From positions 60,825,991 through 60,889,990 of the forward strand of contig NC_092636.1 of NCBI RefSeq assembly GCF_039555335.1: 64,000 nucleotides of DNA, in the 5' to 3' direction. Below the pieces are notes generated by a model. The model made no database searches. It was not told the DNA's origin and worked only from the letters and a program-made list of their open reading frames with translations. The number at the start of each line of letters is the position of its first letter. Position 1 is the first letter of the stretch. The position numbers and the translations under genes are program-made. The DNA is from Amphiura filiformis. Taxonomy: Eukaryota > Echinodermata > Ophiuroidea > Amphilepidida > Amphiuridae. Of this stretch, positions 1 through 12,204 are shown piece by piece.

Positions 1-2640
1 TCACAGCACACAATGCAAGGTCCAAATCGGACCGGAAAACGGTCTTGGAAAATCGCCGATAACAATGTGCGCTTTCCTGCTGGCGGCTCCTCACGTAGCA
101 CGTAACTATGAATACCTTTTCAATACTTACGAATACGTCAGTTTTTGAGGCCGTAAATGACCATTTCTTTTGAAGTAGGTTTTTCAACATATTTTCTTAT
201 TTAGATAAAATCCACCAAATCATCAAAAAATACAAGCGAAATATTGCACGGCGTTTTAATACTGATAGGGCATTTCGAATGTGCATACATTGTTTATTAA
301 CTGAATGTCGCTACATTTTTTGTTTACCTCAGCAGTTTTTTGCCAAGAAATCTGTCATTGATGGCCACTAGCACCATTCATATGAATCCGTTAAAAACTA
401 AGTTCCATGCAACATCTTGACTTTTTTGTAACACCTTTCGGTAACACCGTCAAAGTTTAGGCATACTATTACTAACTCAGGGGACCTATCGTCAATTTGA
501 TAAACTATAATAGCCATGATACTGCCTATTCAACTGCATAGTTTGAGTACTTTAGAATTAGGGTTAGGTTTAGGGTTAAGGCTTTGGATTAGTTCATCAA
601 ATGTAACACTGTGTATACATCAAATGTAATTCTTTTTTGTGTAATTTCTTGTAAAAAAACTCGTGCACTGAAACATAAAAAAATGCATTTTAAATGTTAG
701 AAGCATTTCATCACGCGTCATATCGTGTAAAACTGTGTGTAAACCTAGTCTATACTTTGGTCTTACTGTAAAATTGGCGTTTCCTCAACAACTGGTGAAA
801 GCAAAAACATAAATCAACGCCCCTCACATTTACATGTATTATTTAACATTAACTTTTCCATTTTGCTATAAAAAAATGTGCAGTATGTTTCCCCAGCCAA
901 CTACAACTATAATTCGTAATGCATTGATTAGCGCCTTAGTTTTGTTGACATAAATCGGTCATGGTTTCCCAAAGCGGCACTTTGGTTTACGCGAACCGTG
1001 AGAAGGGGGCAAAGAGGGGTGGGTACTAGACTATGATGTATGGCTTGTTGAATTGCCTGTCCCACAGATAACCTCAGCTTCATGTTTATATTGGCAAGAA
1101 TAAGCAACGTAAAGATAAAAGTTGATAAATTGTCTTCTTGGAGCCTGTGACGCTGCTGAAGATTAGACGAAGAGGGGGGTAAAAGCGATTGATTCTGCTG
1201 ACTTGATGCAGTACCTTTTGCTTATAGGAATTGGGAGTTATTTACACCTGGGTAATGGGACTTAAAAACTCTGTTGGTTGCAAAAATATGTCATTTTTTC
1301 TATATTTAAAATAATAACTTATATCCTGTAGCCTGGACCTGCATGCAGGGGAAGATGGTAAATTATTGTTTATATCATAAAATCTATTCAATACTACATC
1401 ACATGACTGGGATTCAAGTGTTGTGAAAATATTGAGCATTTCCTTCGTAATTAAATGATTTCTTTCTACATTTTTAGCCTTTTATAAAATTATGTTTCAT
1501 GATCCGTTTCATCATCTCATTCTGTAGTAAGCTTGAAACCTCTCCTTTTGTGTCCCAAACCAATATTTCTAAATTAAACATGTTAAAATATATAAACAAT
1601 ATTATTTTTAAAAATAAAGAAATTTCGCTAAACGTGACAAAGATCGAAGTTCGGCCTTCTAATCAATCATACCAAAAACTTGTATAGACACTATCAATTC
1701 CCCTCCCACTATACACCTATAGCTAGTTTCCCTTCACGTAACCTTTCACAAAAGCTGGGGCAATGAATAGGTATTCTATCCCTAAGGACTCAAATCGCTA
1801 AGTATTTACTGTCAAACATGTAGAAAAGGATGGGGTGTAATTCCATCATCACTGTTATAACGGACCGTCGACTGCGACACCCATGTGTTACGTTGCGTTT
1901 CATCTGTCAACTAATTTTAACGAAGGAATAAATTGTAAGATTTGCGAGGAGTAAAGTTAATTTTTCATATTTTATATCTCATATGTCTCCTATGTTGTTT
2001 TGTCTGCAAGGAAAATTCCCCAAACAAAATGTTATAACATATAATACTCATTTCTCGACGGTGTGCAATAATTATTGTGCGACTGGAGCTGTAAACATGC
2101 AATTAATTAAACTGTAATTTGCCCGAAAAAAGGTAGCCATATCGAAAGGCCCGTCGAAAGGATTCGTATAGGTCTATTTCTTAAAACAATTTTACCAGGG
2201 CCCTGATTTAACATCAATTTAGAAGTAATGGCACTTTCAATATAATTTATCTCAGTTACGTTCACCCTAATTATTTGATTACTCTCTTTAATTTCTCATT
2301 ATCATTTGGTGTGATTTTGTTCTTGTGCAAAGATTGGTGAATAATTATGTTTAAATGCATGATTGAACCACATTATAAATACTTTGTTCTCAAAATTACA
2401 CACACACCCACCCCACACACACACAAAAAGGATTGCAAGCTGTGTAATCTTCATGGTTTTTCAGAGATCATGCATGTTTATTCCCGGACACAAAAAATAT
2501 AATGCAATCCCAAAGACGTTTACTTTCAGAATTCTTATAATTTGTCGATTTTTAAACTACTCAAAATGACATGTTGGGGATAGTGTAGTTTAGGATTGAC
2601 TGATATCCGAATGTCTAAATTCGGTCAAGTCATAATTTAT
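1..2640. other. No recognisable gene, A+T-rich
   Basis: I see no convincing exon, RNA gene or element with defined ends here. Short open frames occur, but none has a family motif or flanking splice sites that I trust. A single degenerate telomere-like run lies near 556-585. Read as intergenic or intronic DNA. Confidence 0.4.
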
Positions 2641-2688
2641 ATTGTTGACCATTCAATAAAGTGAAAGAAGAACGGTGAGATAATTATA

Positions 2689-2714
2689 TCGTAGGGAGGC
2701 TATCCTCCTACGAT
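2689..2714. repeat. Short perfect hairpin
   Basis: An inverted repeat reads ATCGTAGGAGG-type on one arm and its complement on the other, with a loop of a few bases. It sits at the edge of the C-depleted segment. Function unknown. Confidence 0.4.
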
Positions 2715-2820
2715 TCTTGAGTTTGTACGTGGCCACGAGCTTACTTCATTGTCAGTGAAATAGTGTGAGTGCTTGGGTACATGGTATTAGGTTTCGATAA
2801 ATGGTGGTGTAGTAATTAAT

Positions 2821-3060
2821 GGATATTGAATTGTTTTTTCAATTGCGATTTGTGTAGTGGAGCGTGACAGGGTAGAAAAATGTGTTTTGGGAGGAGTTGA
2901 TGATTTAATGAATGTGGTGTTAATGAATGTTTGGACTGGTTTTGTGGAGTTTCAAGGGTTAATATTAATTGGAATTTGCAGTGGGAATTGGTAAGTTTGT
3001 TTAGTTGAACTTGGCCAAATTGTTTGTTTTCAGTTGATGGAGATTAATGGAGAGAGTATT
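2821..3060. other. C-depleted, G+T-rich strand segment
   Basis: The plus strand is strikingly poor in C: by eye about 11 C in 240 bases, and about 3 C against 39 G in 2881-3000. The skew fades on both sides (about 2640-3400). There is no long open frame, microsatellite or element end. The cause is unknown; strand-biased C-to-T decay or an unusual transcribed strand are possibilities. Confidence 0.5.
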
Positions 3061-4929
3061 AACATATGGATTGATAAGGTTGTGAATGCACAATGATCCC
3101 TAGGGAGTAGTGAAAGGTGTTTACCAGAAGTGAAATACCAGTAGGGATTTTAGGAGTTGTAAGTGCATTAAGTAATGTGATATTGATTGAATGGACTTGA
3201 ACCAAGTTCAAGGTTGTAGGAAGTTGTAACCAAATAATTTAGTTACTTTGAACTCAGAAAGTTTTGTAGATGACTTGTGTGATAGCTGCTGTAAGGTGAG
3301 TGGGTGCTGTTTGTGTTATTCTTAATTGTGCGTAATATGGGACGTTTGTTTTAAAGGAGCTGTTATATTAGTGGCAGGATTGGTGTGGCTGTTTTGTAAT
3401 GAAGGGAGTGGTGTTCACACTAGCTAAGGGGTGTTCAGTTGTAAGTATGCGAAGGTACTTTCACACTAGCTGTATTGCGAGAGGGGTATTTAACTCAAGT
3501 AAACTGGGTATTTATACCTCGAGTAAAGCGTATGGTACTGTAGGCTTACCCCCATTGACTCATTACAAAACGTTTGTTTAAGAGCTTTAAAGACAGATAT
3601 TACTAGTACTTGAGGAATATGTCACTAACCATTTGCTTGCCTCATCAGGGTATAGATAGTACCCGGGAGATAGTAAACCTTAGAGGAGAAGGCCCTGTAA
3701 GAATGGGTGACCATTGGGAGAGTCTGTTTAATATTCAGTAGTAACACTAACATCAATCCCCATCGCACCAGTTCTTTTGCCCAATATTTCTGTACAATAA
3801 TTGAATGACCTTTGAATGTGCTAGGTACAAAAACTCATATTCCAAAAGATGAGGTCAAATTTGAGCAATGATTGGTATTATGCTGGTGAACGATAGCCTT
3901 TACGGAGATGGTGTCACTGTACATACCCACAGATTATAGGGACTGTGGTATATATGAATATGAACTTGACCAGGTCAGTGACTTTCTCTGTCAAAACATA
4001 TTATGGTATTGTTTCAGTGCGAAAGGGAGATATCTGAACAAAATGATCATAGTGCAATTATCTTGATTGTATCAAACAGTCAAAAGTCTTTTTGAAACCA
4101 GTTTTATGATGTAAGTTGATGTAACAACTTAACCTTTGTTTGAGATAAAGAGGTATTGCAACAATGTTAATATGTCTTCACATCCGAACTGGATAATATT
4201 TTGATGGATTTGGACAGATTTGTTGGGTGATTTGTGTTTGTAATTTTTGCTATTCGTGATGTGTATTTTGAGTTGTGTTGGTGGAAAAGGTAAGCTTCTG
4301 AACCAAGTTTGAACTGATGAATGCCAATGCAACATGTAGTATGAATTGAGGGAATCATTCTAAAAATTGTCAATTGATCAGAATTTCCAGCAGTAGGCCT
4401 ATTGGTCAGAATGAAATGGGGGAAATGATAAGTACAATCAAGATCGCTAGTTCTTATTGACAGAACAAACTCATAAGAGTCATAAGTTCTGAATATTGGG
4501 GAAAATATCCCAGGTTTGGGCATATAGCCACAAAAAAAATGGTATTTATAAACAAGCAACAAGTTAATAATAGTAGGGATGCCCACTCTCAATACAGTTT
4601 CCACTAGAACGATTTTTCATTTACTGTGTGCGTGCACTCACACACGTATTGTCTATGGAGAAACTGATCGATACACGAAATCCCAGGCATGTTAAATGGC
4701 GTACATACTTGTTTTGATCCAAATGTAGGCCTATATCAGGGTGTTTAAAAAAATTCCTGATTCCACCAGAAAACATTCACCAAACTTTTTCCTGTTTGGT
4801 CAGTAAATAGAGAGGACCTTCCTGCATGAAGAGATCAACTTTTTTTAATGAAAAATTTAATGAGATGAGAACTACAACAGGTTGAAGTGACACCATTCCG
4901 TGCATCAGGTGTTCAAACGCAATTATCTC

Positions 4930-5350
4930 CGAATTTGGAGTGAATCAGACAAGCAAACTTACATACTCATAAAATTTAACTATTTATGAAGACAAAATGT
5001 GTAGGATGTTAAGAAATTTAAGAATGTTTAAGCCTACTGCGGCCCATCTCAAATCATGCACTTCCCCGTGCACTTCTCACTACCATGTCCATTTCATAGG
5101 GAGTATAAAAACCGGGGACCATCATGGCTTCCATGCACACAGTGTATTGCTCAATGTAGTAAAGATAACCTTTGAGTTGGAGCAAATTTCTCAAAATTGG
5201 TAGTGATTAATGTTACCAAACTTATGCCATGATGAAATATAATAATTTTTGAAGATAAAATGTGCTGACCTTAAAAGATTGAACAATGTTTAAGACTACC
5301 GCTTTTCATTTGAAATAATGCACTTATTGTTCATCTCCTCTATGGAGATA
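4930..5350. repeat. Diverged tandem duplication, period about 245 bp
   Basis: Two diverged copies follow each other. Shared landmarks are GAAGACAAAATGTG near 4987 against GAAGATAAAATGTG near 5251, then AATGTTTAAG(C/A)CTAC near 5024 and 5287, then ATGCACTT and a (C/T)T(A/C)T(A/G)GGGAG-like end. Looks like an old local duplication. No coding capacity was recognised. Confidence 0.45.
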
Positions 5351-5823
5351 TTTTCCATGGCGGCCATCTATGATCATGCTTGAGGTTTCAACAAACAAAC
5401 CATGGGTTTTGAGGTCTTATAGTTTTTGTTGTATGTCAACAAAATCGATTAAATTTTCAGGATGATCTTATTTTCATGTTGTTATAAGCAAATATAATGT
5501 TCCAGATAAGATAGTTAATAAATACATTAAGAAAAAGTACCTTAAAGTTGCACTTTCTGTTAGTATTCCTTTTTGGACTTTAACTTTTTAACATGTTCTA
5601 GCAGCCCTATATAAAACCGTGACACTCGAAAGGCCATATCTCTGGAATGAAACGTCCGATTAAGATTATTTAAACGCCAAAATGTTTCTTTCATCAATTC
5701 CCATCCAATAAGTTAGGTCTGAATCAATTTAAAAGTACTTCAATTTTTAGTGGACATGCCTAATAATAGGTCATCACTGGAGTGATTGGTTTCTGGCCCC
5801 CAAGTAAACCATATAATAACAAA

Positions 5824-6706
5824 GCTATTGTGGCACTCGACTGCCCATCTATATGCTTGTTCAGACGATCGCTTGTAAAGTCGCTTGTAACTACATTCAA
5901 AATAATGTAAACTTGCATGTAGTGCCCGTCTAAACGCACTCGCATGTGGCTACATGCAAGTTACAAGTGACGATTTTACATGTAAGATATCTTACATGTA
6001 GCGAGCCCGGGGGGCACTCCCACTTTGGAGGTCACGCGTATGTAGGGCTGTTAAGACCCCCCTTTTTCAGCGTCGCTCTACCCCAAGCCCCCATTTTTTT
6101 TTTACGAACACATGTTCTGTCACCCGAAGACCCCTTATTTTTACATTTGATCTGTCACCCAAAGACCCTTATTTTTCAATTTGAACAGCAATTTTCATTT
6201 ATCACTGATTTTGTTACCTATTATTTGACAAAACAAAGAAATTTGAAGCCTTTTTGATTTTTGAGGTTTTTTGACACTGTTTCGGCTCTCACCCAAAGGT
6301 TCCAAAAGTCATGTTCTCACCCAATGACCCCATATTGTTTACATTTTGCTCTCACCGAATGCCCCTTACTGCGAAAGTGCCAGCCCTACACCTATATCCA
6401 TTTCATATTGAAGTACCCCTCCCCCCCGGGGTAGCGAAGTACATTCGAATGTAAGGCCAGTGTGAACAAGACTTGCTTGTAAACTCGCATGTAAGCATGA
6501 CCTTGATGACCCAATTCTATTCTGATTGTGCATAATCATACCAGTGAAGGTCACTCTTACTTTTGAGTTGGCTCATAGACCACTTTGGCTTACAAGTAAG
6601 TCCCATGTGGACACACACTCCCTTGCAGCCTTGTCTCACTTCCTGGCATAATTTAATTGCCGGCTTGCTTGTAAGTAGGCTACCGTCTAAACACACCTAA
6701 TTTGCA
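5824..6706. repeat. Fold-back-like repeat with GCTTGTAA motifs, interrupted by copy 1
   Basis: Sequence on both sides of the 6006-6430 element is built of related GCTTGTAA, ACTCGCATGTAAG and GTCTAAAC pieces in both orientations. An older element probably received the GC-ended transposon. I could not define its termini. Confidence 0.3.
6006..6430. mobile_element. GC-ended non-autonomous DNA transposon, 8-bp TSD (copy 1)
   Basis: Terminal inverted repeats start CCCGGGGGG on the left and end CCCCCCCGGG on the right. The flanking octamers are GTAGCGAG (5998-6005) and GTAGCGAA (6431-6438), matching at 7 of 8 positions. The interior is an array of pieces rich in GACCCC and TTTTCA. It belongs with the elements at 29534-30875 and 37465-37851, which have the same ends and exact 8-bp duplications. 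No transposase is encoded. The superfamily is unassigned; 8-bp duplications are known from hAT, P and Zisupton elements, but the ends do not look like a standard hAT. Confidence 0.65.
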
Positions 6707-7478
6707 GTTGGTGGTGCAATAGGAAAGGTTTTGGGAAGGATATCAGCCTTTGGTAGGGCATTAGGCACAACTAACCACCAACATCCTAACAACCAAGCCC
6801 CAACCCCACCTCATCCCCCGCCCCCATCCAGAGTTACAACAGCCATCACAGAAAAAACCTACGATATATGTAGCTCGAGAGCCACAGCGGCTCTAGTTTG
6901 TTATTATCGCCATAGAAGACATTCTATTTGCAGCTAGGTGGGCAAAAATTGGCAAACCAAATCGTGTTTTTGTAACCATTCGAAACCACTTTTTATTCAT
7001 ATTTACCGGCACTTCGAATTCCGAAACGTTTACGACTTGTTTTGTCACTAATAGCTGCACATAAATCGTGTTCAAAATGGTTGTATCCAAAAATACTTGA
7101 CAAGCCGATACTGAACTAATGGTTGCCTTGGCGCCATTCGTGGTAAAAAAACAAATGTATAACACACAATAATGTAAATAATAAACAAATTATCGCCCAT
7201 TTAAGTGATAGCTAGCTTATAAGTATACAGGAATTCAAACAATCAGCTGTGACAATGGTTTGGAAATTTATCGCGATTTTCGGCAATCACTAACAGATGA
7301 TATACTAGGGAATTGCCCAATACCATCACTTTACAGTATGCAAATTTGGTATGTGGGGGATGTTTTGTCGATTTTGGCCAGGCAAGAGGGACAATCTATT
7401 TTTGGCAGGTATAAAAAGGGGAAATTTTTAGTACACAATTATCTTACTTTGGGTGAGTTTGAAATCAGAATGAAATCA

Positions 7479-7586
7479 GGGTCGATCCTTCATGTAATTA
7501 TTTCGTGTAAGCTAATCCTAACCCTTACCCTAATCCTAACCCTAAACTAACCCTAATTTCGTGTATAATTACATGAAGGAGTAACC
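7479..7586. mobile_element. Small MITE with telomere-like core (copy 1)
   Basis: Inverted termini TCCTTCATGTAATTA (7486-7500) and TAATTACATGAAGGA (7566-7580) enclose a core of CTAACC/CTAATC repeats. The TIRs probably extend outward to GGTCGA and TAACC. A second copy lies at 8327-8504. The shared ends show this is a mobile cassette, not a chromosome-end remnant. Confidence 0.55.
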
Positions 7587-8059
7587 GAAATTCTGAATGA
7601 AATGTTCAAATTATCAAAACTGAAGACTTTATATTTAATGTAATATTATTATTGATAATTCTATAACTGATGCCGCGATCGAACCCATGAGATTATGTCT
7701 GTGGGTCAGGATTAGGTTTTAGGGTTAGGATTCAAGGTTAGTGTATAAGAGTTACGATTAACATATTAACTGCACTATTCGAAAGTTGCTGCAAAATTTT
7801 ATGTTCAATATTATATTACATCCAGGAAGCGGTAAAACTACATTGATTTGGAAGAGATGGTGTTTTGAAAACTCTCTTGAGTATTTTGATTGATTCGATG
7901 ATGACGACGATGACAATGACGATGGTGATGATGTCGATTTTCTATGACGGTTAAGTTCGAAAAGTATTTAGTTCGATGGATCGTTTGTCTAAAATTATAG
8001 GCCATTACTCCAAATGGTCTTGTTCCAAAAATGATATTAGGGTCATTTCTTTGAAAGAT

Positions 8060-8290
8060 ATTTATTCCTAATTGACATTAATCCCAAAATAGTAATTTTT
8101 GCCGGAGAATGACCCTTCGGAGCAAAAACCTTTCGGAGAAAAAACTCGTTTGTTATTTTCGGAACAATGATCAAAGTTATAACCTTTTGGAGTAAAAACC
8201 TGTCGGAATAAAGACCTCTCGAATAAATGACCGTCCGGATCAAAGACGGGAATAAAGGCCTTTGGAGCAAAAACGCTTTGGAACAAAACA
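8060..8290. repeat. Degenerate short tandem repeat (CCTTTCGGAGCAAAAA-like)
   Basis: About ten imperfect units of roughly 20-22 bp, each resembling CCTTTCGGAGCAAAAA, run through this stretch. They produce two overlapping spurious open frames on the minus strand. No gene is inferred. Confidence 0.5.
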
Positions 8291-8326
8291 CTGCGGAATA
8301 TACTAGAGCACGTTGTTACTATTTAT

Positions 8327-8504
8327 GGGTCGATCCTTCATGTAATTATTTCGTGTAAGCTAATCCTAACCCTAACCCTAATCATAACCCTAATCCTAAC
8401 CCTATTCCTAACTCTAATCATAACCCTAATCATAACCCTAATCATAACCCTATAACCTTAGCCCTAACCCTAATTTCGTGTAAAATTACATGAAGGAATA
8501 ACCT
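8327..8504. mobile_element. Small MITE with telomere-like core (copy 2)
   Basis: Same ends as the copy at 7479-7586: TCCTTCATGTAATTA from 8334 and AATTACATGAAGGA ending at 8497. The outer GGGTCGA and ATAACC are also shared. The core is longer, with about 20 CTAACC, CATAACC or CTAATC units, so it has expanded or contracted between copies. Confidence 0.6.
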
Positions 8505-8749
8505 ATATATTTATGTTGGAGAATTATAAATGGCTTACTAATTTTTCAAACTTTTTTGGACACACTGCGTCAAGACCGTGCGACATAATAGACAGACACT
8601 TTTTTTCTTCAAAATTTAATATCAAAATGACTATTATCAAGAATTAAATATTACAAATGCTTTATAATACAGATATATTACTGCACTTATAGCTTTTTTT
8701 AATGATACTGAATGGTAAACACACTAACCTTAAGGCCCCAATCATTATT

Positions 8750-8992
8750 CATTAGAGAATGAAATTGGGGAAAACCTTCTGATAATTACAAACACTTGCT
8801 GAGCAGCAAGACCTTCCCTCTAAGCTTTTAATCCGATAAGCTGATTATCTATTTGTTTTCATGAATTGGAAGACATTCTTTGATGAATTACTGAGCTCAA
8901 TCATCTGAAATTACTGGAGCGTGAGCCACCCAGGCTGGTGGCTCAGCATAGTATTTTATTAACAGAAGGTTTTCTCCAAATTCGTTTCCCAA
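8750..8992. mobile_element. Putative MITE, TIRs GGAAAACCTTCTG
   Basis: Left GAAATTGGGGAAAACCTTCTG-type terminus near 8760-8781 and its imperfect complement CAGAAGGTTTTCTCCAAATTC near 8963-8984 enclose about 180 bp. An inner hairpin GAGCCACC..GGTGGCTC lies near 8922-8944. The target duplication is not clear. Confidence 0.4.
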
Positions 8993-9804
8993 AGTGAACG
9001 GGGTGGAGAATTTTTTTCGTAAAAAATCTCGTGTTCAACCTTCGCGTTCGCTGAAAAAATACGTGTTCCCATTATTTTACCCCTACCTTTCCAACCCTTC
9101 CTACCTGGGCCCCTCAAATTCCCATCTTTTCGCCAGCCCATTCGGGGCTGGTACCTGTTTCAGGTTTGGGGTCAGTTTACTCAAGAGATTATATTTTAGT
9201 GGTATTGGAATGATTTTTTTTTTTACTTTTTGTGGTTAAATTTTTTTTAAATATTTTAATTCGATTTGTTAGGAAAAGTAAGTATGTTTTGCCGTTTCAA
9301 CGAACGAAAACGAGTGAGTATTACCAAAGTTATGTTTGAACTAATTAATTATGACTTTAAAAGTTTAAAGGCCTAAATGTAACAATAATAGTTAATACTA
9401 GATTTCGCGGTTCTCGGGTTGGGCGGTTCTCGTGATAGGCCTATCTCTAATTACCCAACACCGTTACCCATAATACTGACCTTTCAAACTACTATACGAT
9501 ATACGTCTCTCAATGATTAAGACACAACTCAGTTTTGTAGCTGTGACGCTTACTTCGGAACCTATAATCTGAAAACCCATCGTTCGCCTCTTCCAAACCC
9601 AGTCCTGCAACCACATCGGAGGACCCAAAAATACCCCGAAATTTTAGTAGTGTCTGGATGTAGGCCGTCAATTCAATCGGGAGAAATGTGAACGCAAACG
9701 GGTTACATAGGCCTTACCATAACTGATGATTTTTATGTTAATCATGTCTTTAAAATAGGCCTATTGGTCCGATGAGATGCACCTGTTAGTCACTGTAATG
9801 CTTT

Positions 9805-9960
9805 CCGATGCTCGCACTGCGCTCGTCGGTACTCCGCGCGCTACGCGATAGCGCACCGCGCACACGCGATACGCACCGCGAGCTCGCGTTATACGCACCG
9901 CGTGCACGCGTTAGCGAGCCACGCGCACGAGATAGCGCGCGGACAGAGGGACGGACGGAC
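9805..9960. repeat. CpG-rich patch of short palindromic repeats
   Basis: A dense CpG block contains repeated 12-mers that are palindromes or near-palindromes: CGCGAGCTCGCG, CGCGTGCACGCG, CGCGCACACGCG. They are spaced roughly 25 bp apart by TACGCAC-like joins. It stands out strongly from the A+T-rich surroundings. A strong hairpin (ATCACAGATT..AATCTGTGAT) follows at 10001-10030. It may be the core of an undefined element. Confidence 0.45.
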
Positions 9961-10766
9961 ACGCCATAATTAGTATTAAGATATATAGCATATCCCCGGA
10001 TCATATCACAGATTCTCAACAATCTGTGATCATATGGACCATATTGATGTGAAAGTAGTTATCTATCATATCCTGTGTCGTTTTATGGATAAAAATGACT
10101 CAAAATGTTATTGATGAAATGGTTGCTATCATAAACATCAGTTTTGTCTTTTCAACGGGAAAAATCCGATGCAAAATAAAGTTTTTAGGGCCTAGCTATA
10201 ATATGGGCATAATTTATGCATATAGTATTGAACAATGTACACCATTTGACATGCACTTATAGATAAATAAATTGTCTTACTTTATTAATTTAATAACTTC
10301 TTTATTATAAATAAAATGACACATAACTATTTGATTCATAAAATTACATTCAACAAAATGATTGAAGAGAAAACACACAAGGCACTAGGCAGACTGTTAT
10401 AGAATGGAGTATGTAAGATGCCATGTCCATAGCTTCGCAGGAGTTTCCGACTAGCAATCAACATGATCAGCACATTCAGAAAAACACAGTTTAAGAGTGA
10501 AGATTGTAGTGAGTAACCAGTCCTTTATAAATGTGCTGGCCACTATCTATTATAATATAGTAGGCTTAAACTATACATTGCGAATTAATTAAGTTATTTT
10601 AAAATAAAATGTACATGTAAGTTAACTCAAACCGGCAGTGTATATATCGAAAGCAGTGAAATCGGACATTCCTAAGCGAAGATATTGAGTTCGTAAGTTC
10701 TGGTATTACAAAATTGGAAATTGAGATATCGTGGGTAAAAAGCTGAAAAGACAAAAAAAACCAACG

Positions 10767-10797
<31 letters not shown>

Positions 10798-10798
10798 A
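10767..10798. repeat. (CAA)n microsatellite
   Basis: About ten consecutive CAA units. They give the poly-Cys and poly-Val shadow frames on the other strand. Confidence 0.8.
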
Positions 10799-11053
10799 AC
10801 AAACAGACCAGAACAATTTGGAGTACATGTAATGAATTAAAAGAGTTGACATGAGATTAGGAATTAATGTTTTCTGCTGTTTCAGTGTGCATGTTCTCAT
10901 CGTTGATGGTTTGGTGGACTGTCATGTAGATGTAAGCGTGATCCTAAAAATGCCTTTCACATTGACCAAAACTAATTACAAGACCTCTTCTACATTGAGG
11001 CTGGCTTTCCCTTTTAAAGGGAATTTTTATTAATTTCGTACTCCCCCAAGTCC

Positions 11054-11491
11054 TAAGGAAAACGCTAAGCGGTTCTTCCCCTAAACAGTATTTTTTGTGG
11101 GGCCTGAGAGCACACGAGACATATCGAATTGCATTCTAAATACGAAGAATGTCCTTCTGATATCAAATAATTTTAATTTTGGGGGAAAAATGTGTGTCTT
11201 CGATACTATAGGTAAAAATGTTCAAATGATCGTCGGCTTTTCCTCCCACCTACATACACTTTAAGTACATGAGTAGATTTATTAATTTTTACTTCGAGGA
11301 CTGTAAAAAATAAAATATCAATTTTTAATAATTTGCCATAAAATGTGTTTTATATCACCAATTTCAAAAAATCAATATTACTTGATATCAGAAGGACATT
11401 CCTCGTATTCAGAATGCAATTCGATATGTCTGATGTGCACTCGTGTCAAAAATAATGTGCAAACGTTAATATCAACTTGATATCGGATCCC
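11054..11491. mobile_element. Fold-back MITE, internally deleted copy
   Basis: The left end (GAGACATATCGAATTGCATT near 11114) and right end (AATGCAATTCGATATGTCTG near 11414) are inverted repeats of about 65 bp. Both continue outward to ACAGTATTTTT-like and GATCCC-TTAA ends. The same family forms the full palindrome at 18371-19026. Here most of the left arm interior is missing. TTAA follows at 11492. This would suit a TTAA-targeting (piggyBac- or Kolobok-like) family, but the left TTAA has decayed to CTAA. Confidence 0.6.
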
Positions 11492-12204
11492 TTAACAAGC
11501 GAAAGAGTTGTTTCAAAAGGATGCTCAATTATGTAGTACGTACTACAAAAAGCAATATTTTCAGCTTTAGACTTAAATCTCATAAATGACCAACTTGGTG
11601 GGTTTTCAAAAGGGTGCATAAAGAATGTCAGAAAACGTTTAAATGCTGGGTTTGGAAAAATATTATTGTTACACTCTTTTAATAACTATACATTAAAACA
11701 TTTGAAAAGATAAACGTGTGCTGGGTAATTATGCAACAATATGCTGCATATCACCGTCGTCACCCTCATAAAATATCGCATATAAGTGATGACCAATTTG
11801 AGATTTTTACCTAAATCCGCTCTTCATCGTGAGACACATCTGCGGACTACGTGGTGTAGCCGGACCAAAACCGGGCACCATTATTCAACACAATTAATTG
11901 ACTAAGTCAAGCATATTTTTTGGATATTAGGATAACGAAATTGTCTATATGACTCTAAAAAAGAGCTAAAAAGTGCACATAGTGATAAAACCACTAGAAT
12001 GAAATGAAATAAAAAGATTCATGGGGTGGATTAGCCCGAGACACTCTGTCTTCTTCACTACGATTTCCACTGACATCTCCCTCCGAGGATATAAAAGGAA
12101 AGGCCATGAGGATATATAGGAAAGAAAATACCATGAAGTTTAGGGCTGGGTGGATTGGTCGCTGTAGACACTTCGTGATAGGTATACATGACCAATTAAC
12201 ATGA

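Noticed and set aside
556..590. Telomere-like TTAGGG run as a chromosome end
   Set aside because: Only a few degenerate units, with no MITE ends or array; too short to interpret.
4167..4604. 145-codon minus-strand frame
   Set aside because: No recognisable domain, no repeat of codon bias, and no splice sites or conserved motif to support it.
8043..8291. Two overlapping 72- and 82-codon minus-strand frames
   Set aside because: Both are read through a degenerate 20-bp tandem repeat.
10599..10900. Poly-Cys and poly-Val frames
   Set aside because: They are translations of the (CAA)n microsatellite on the opposite strand.
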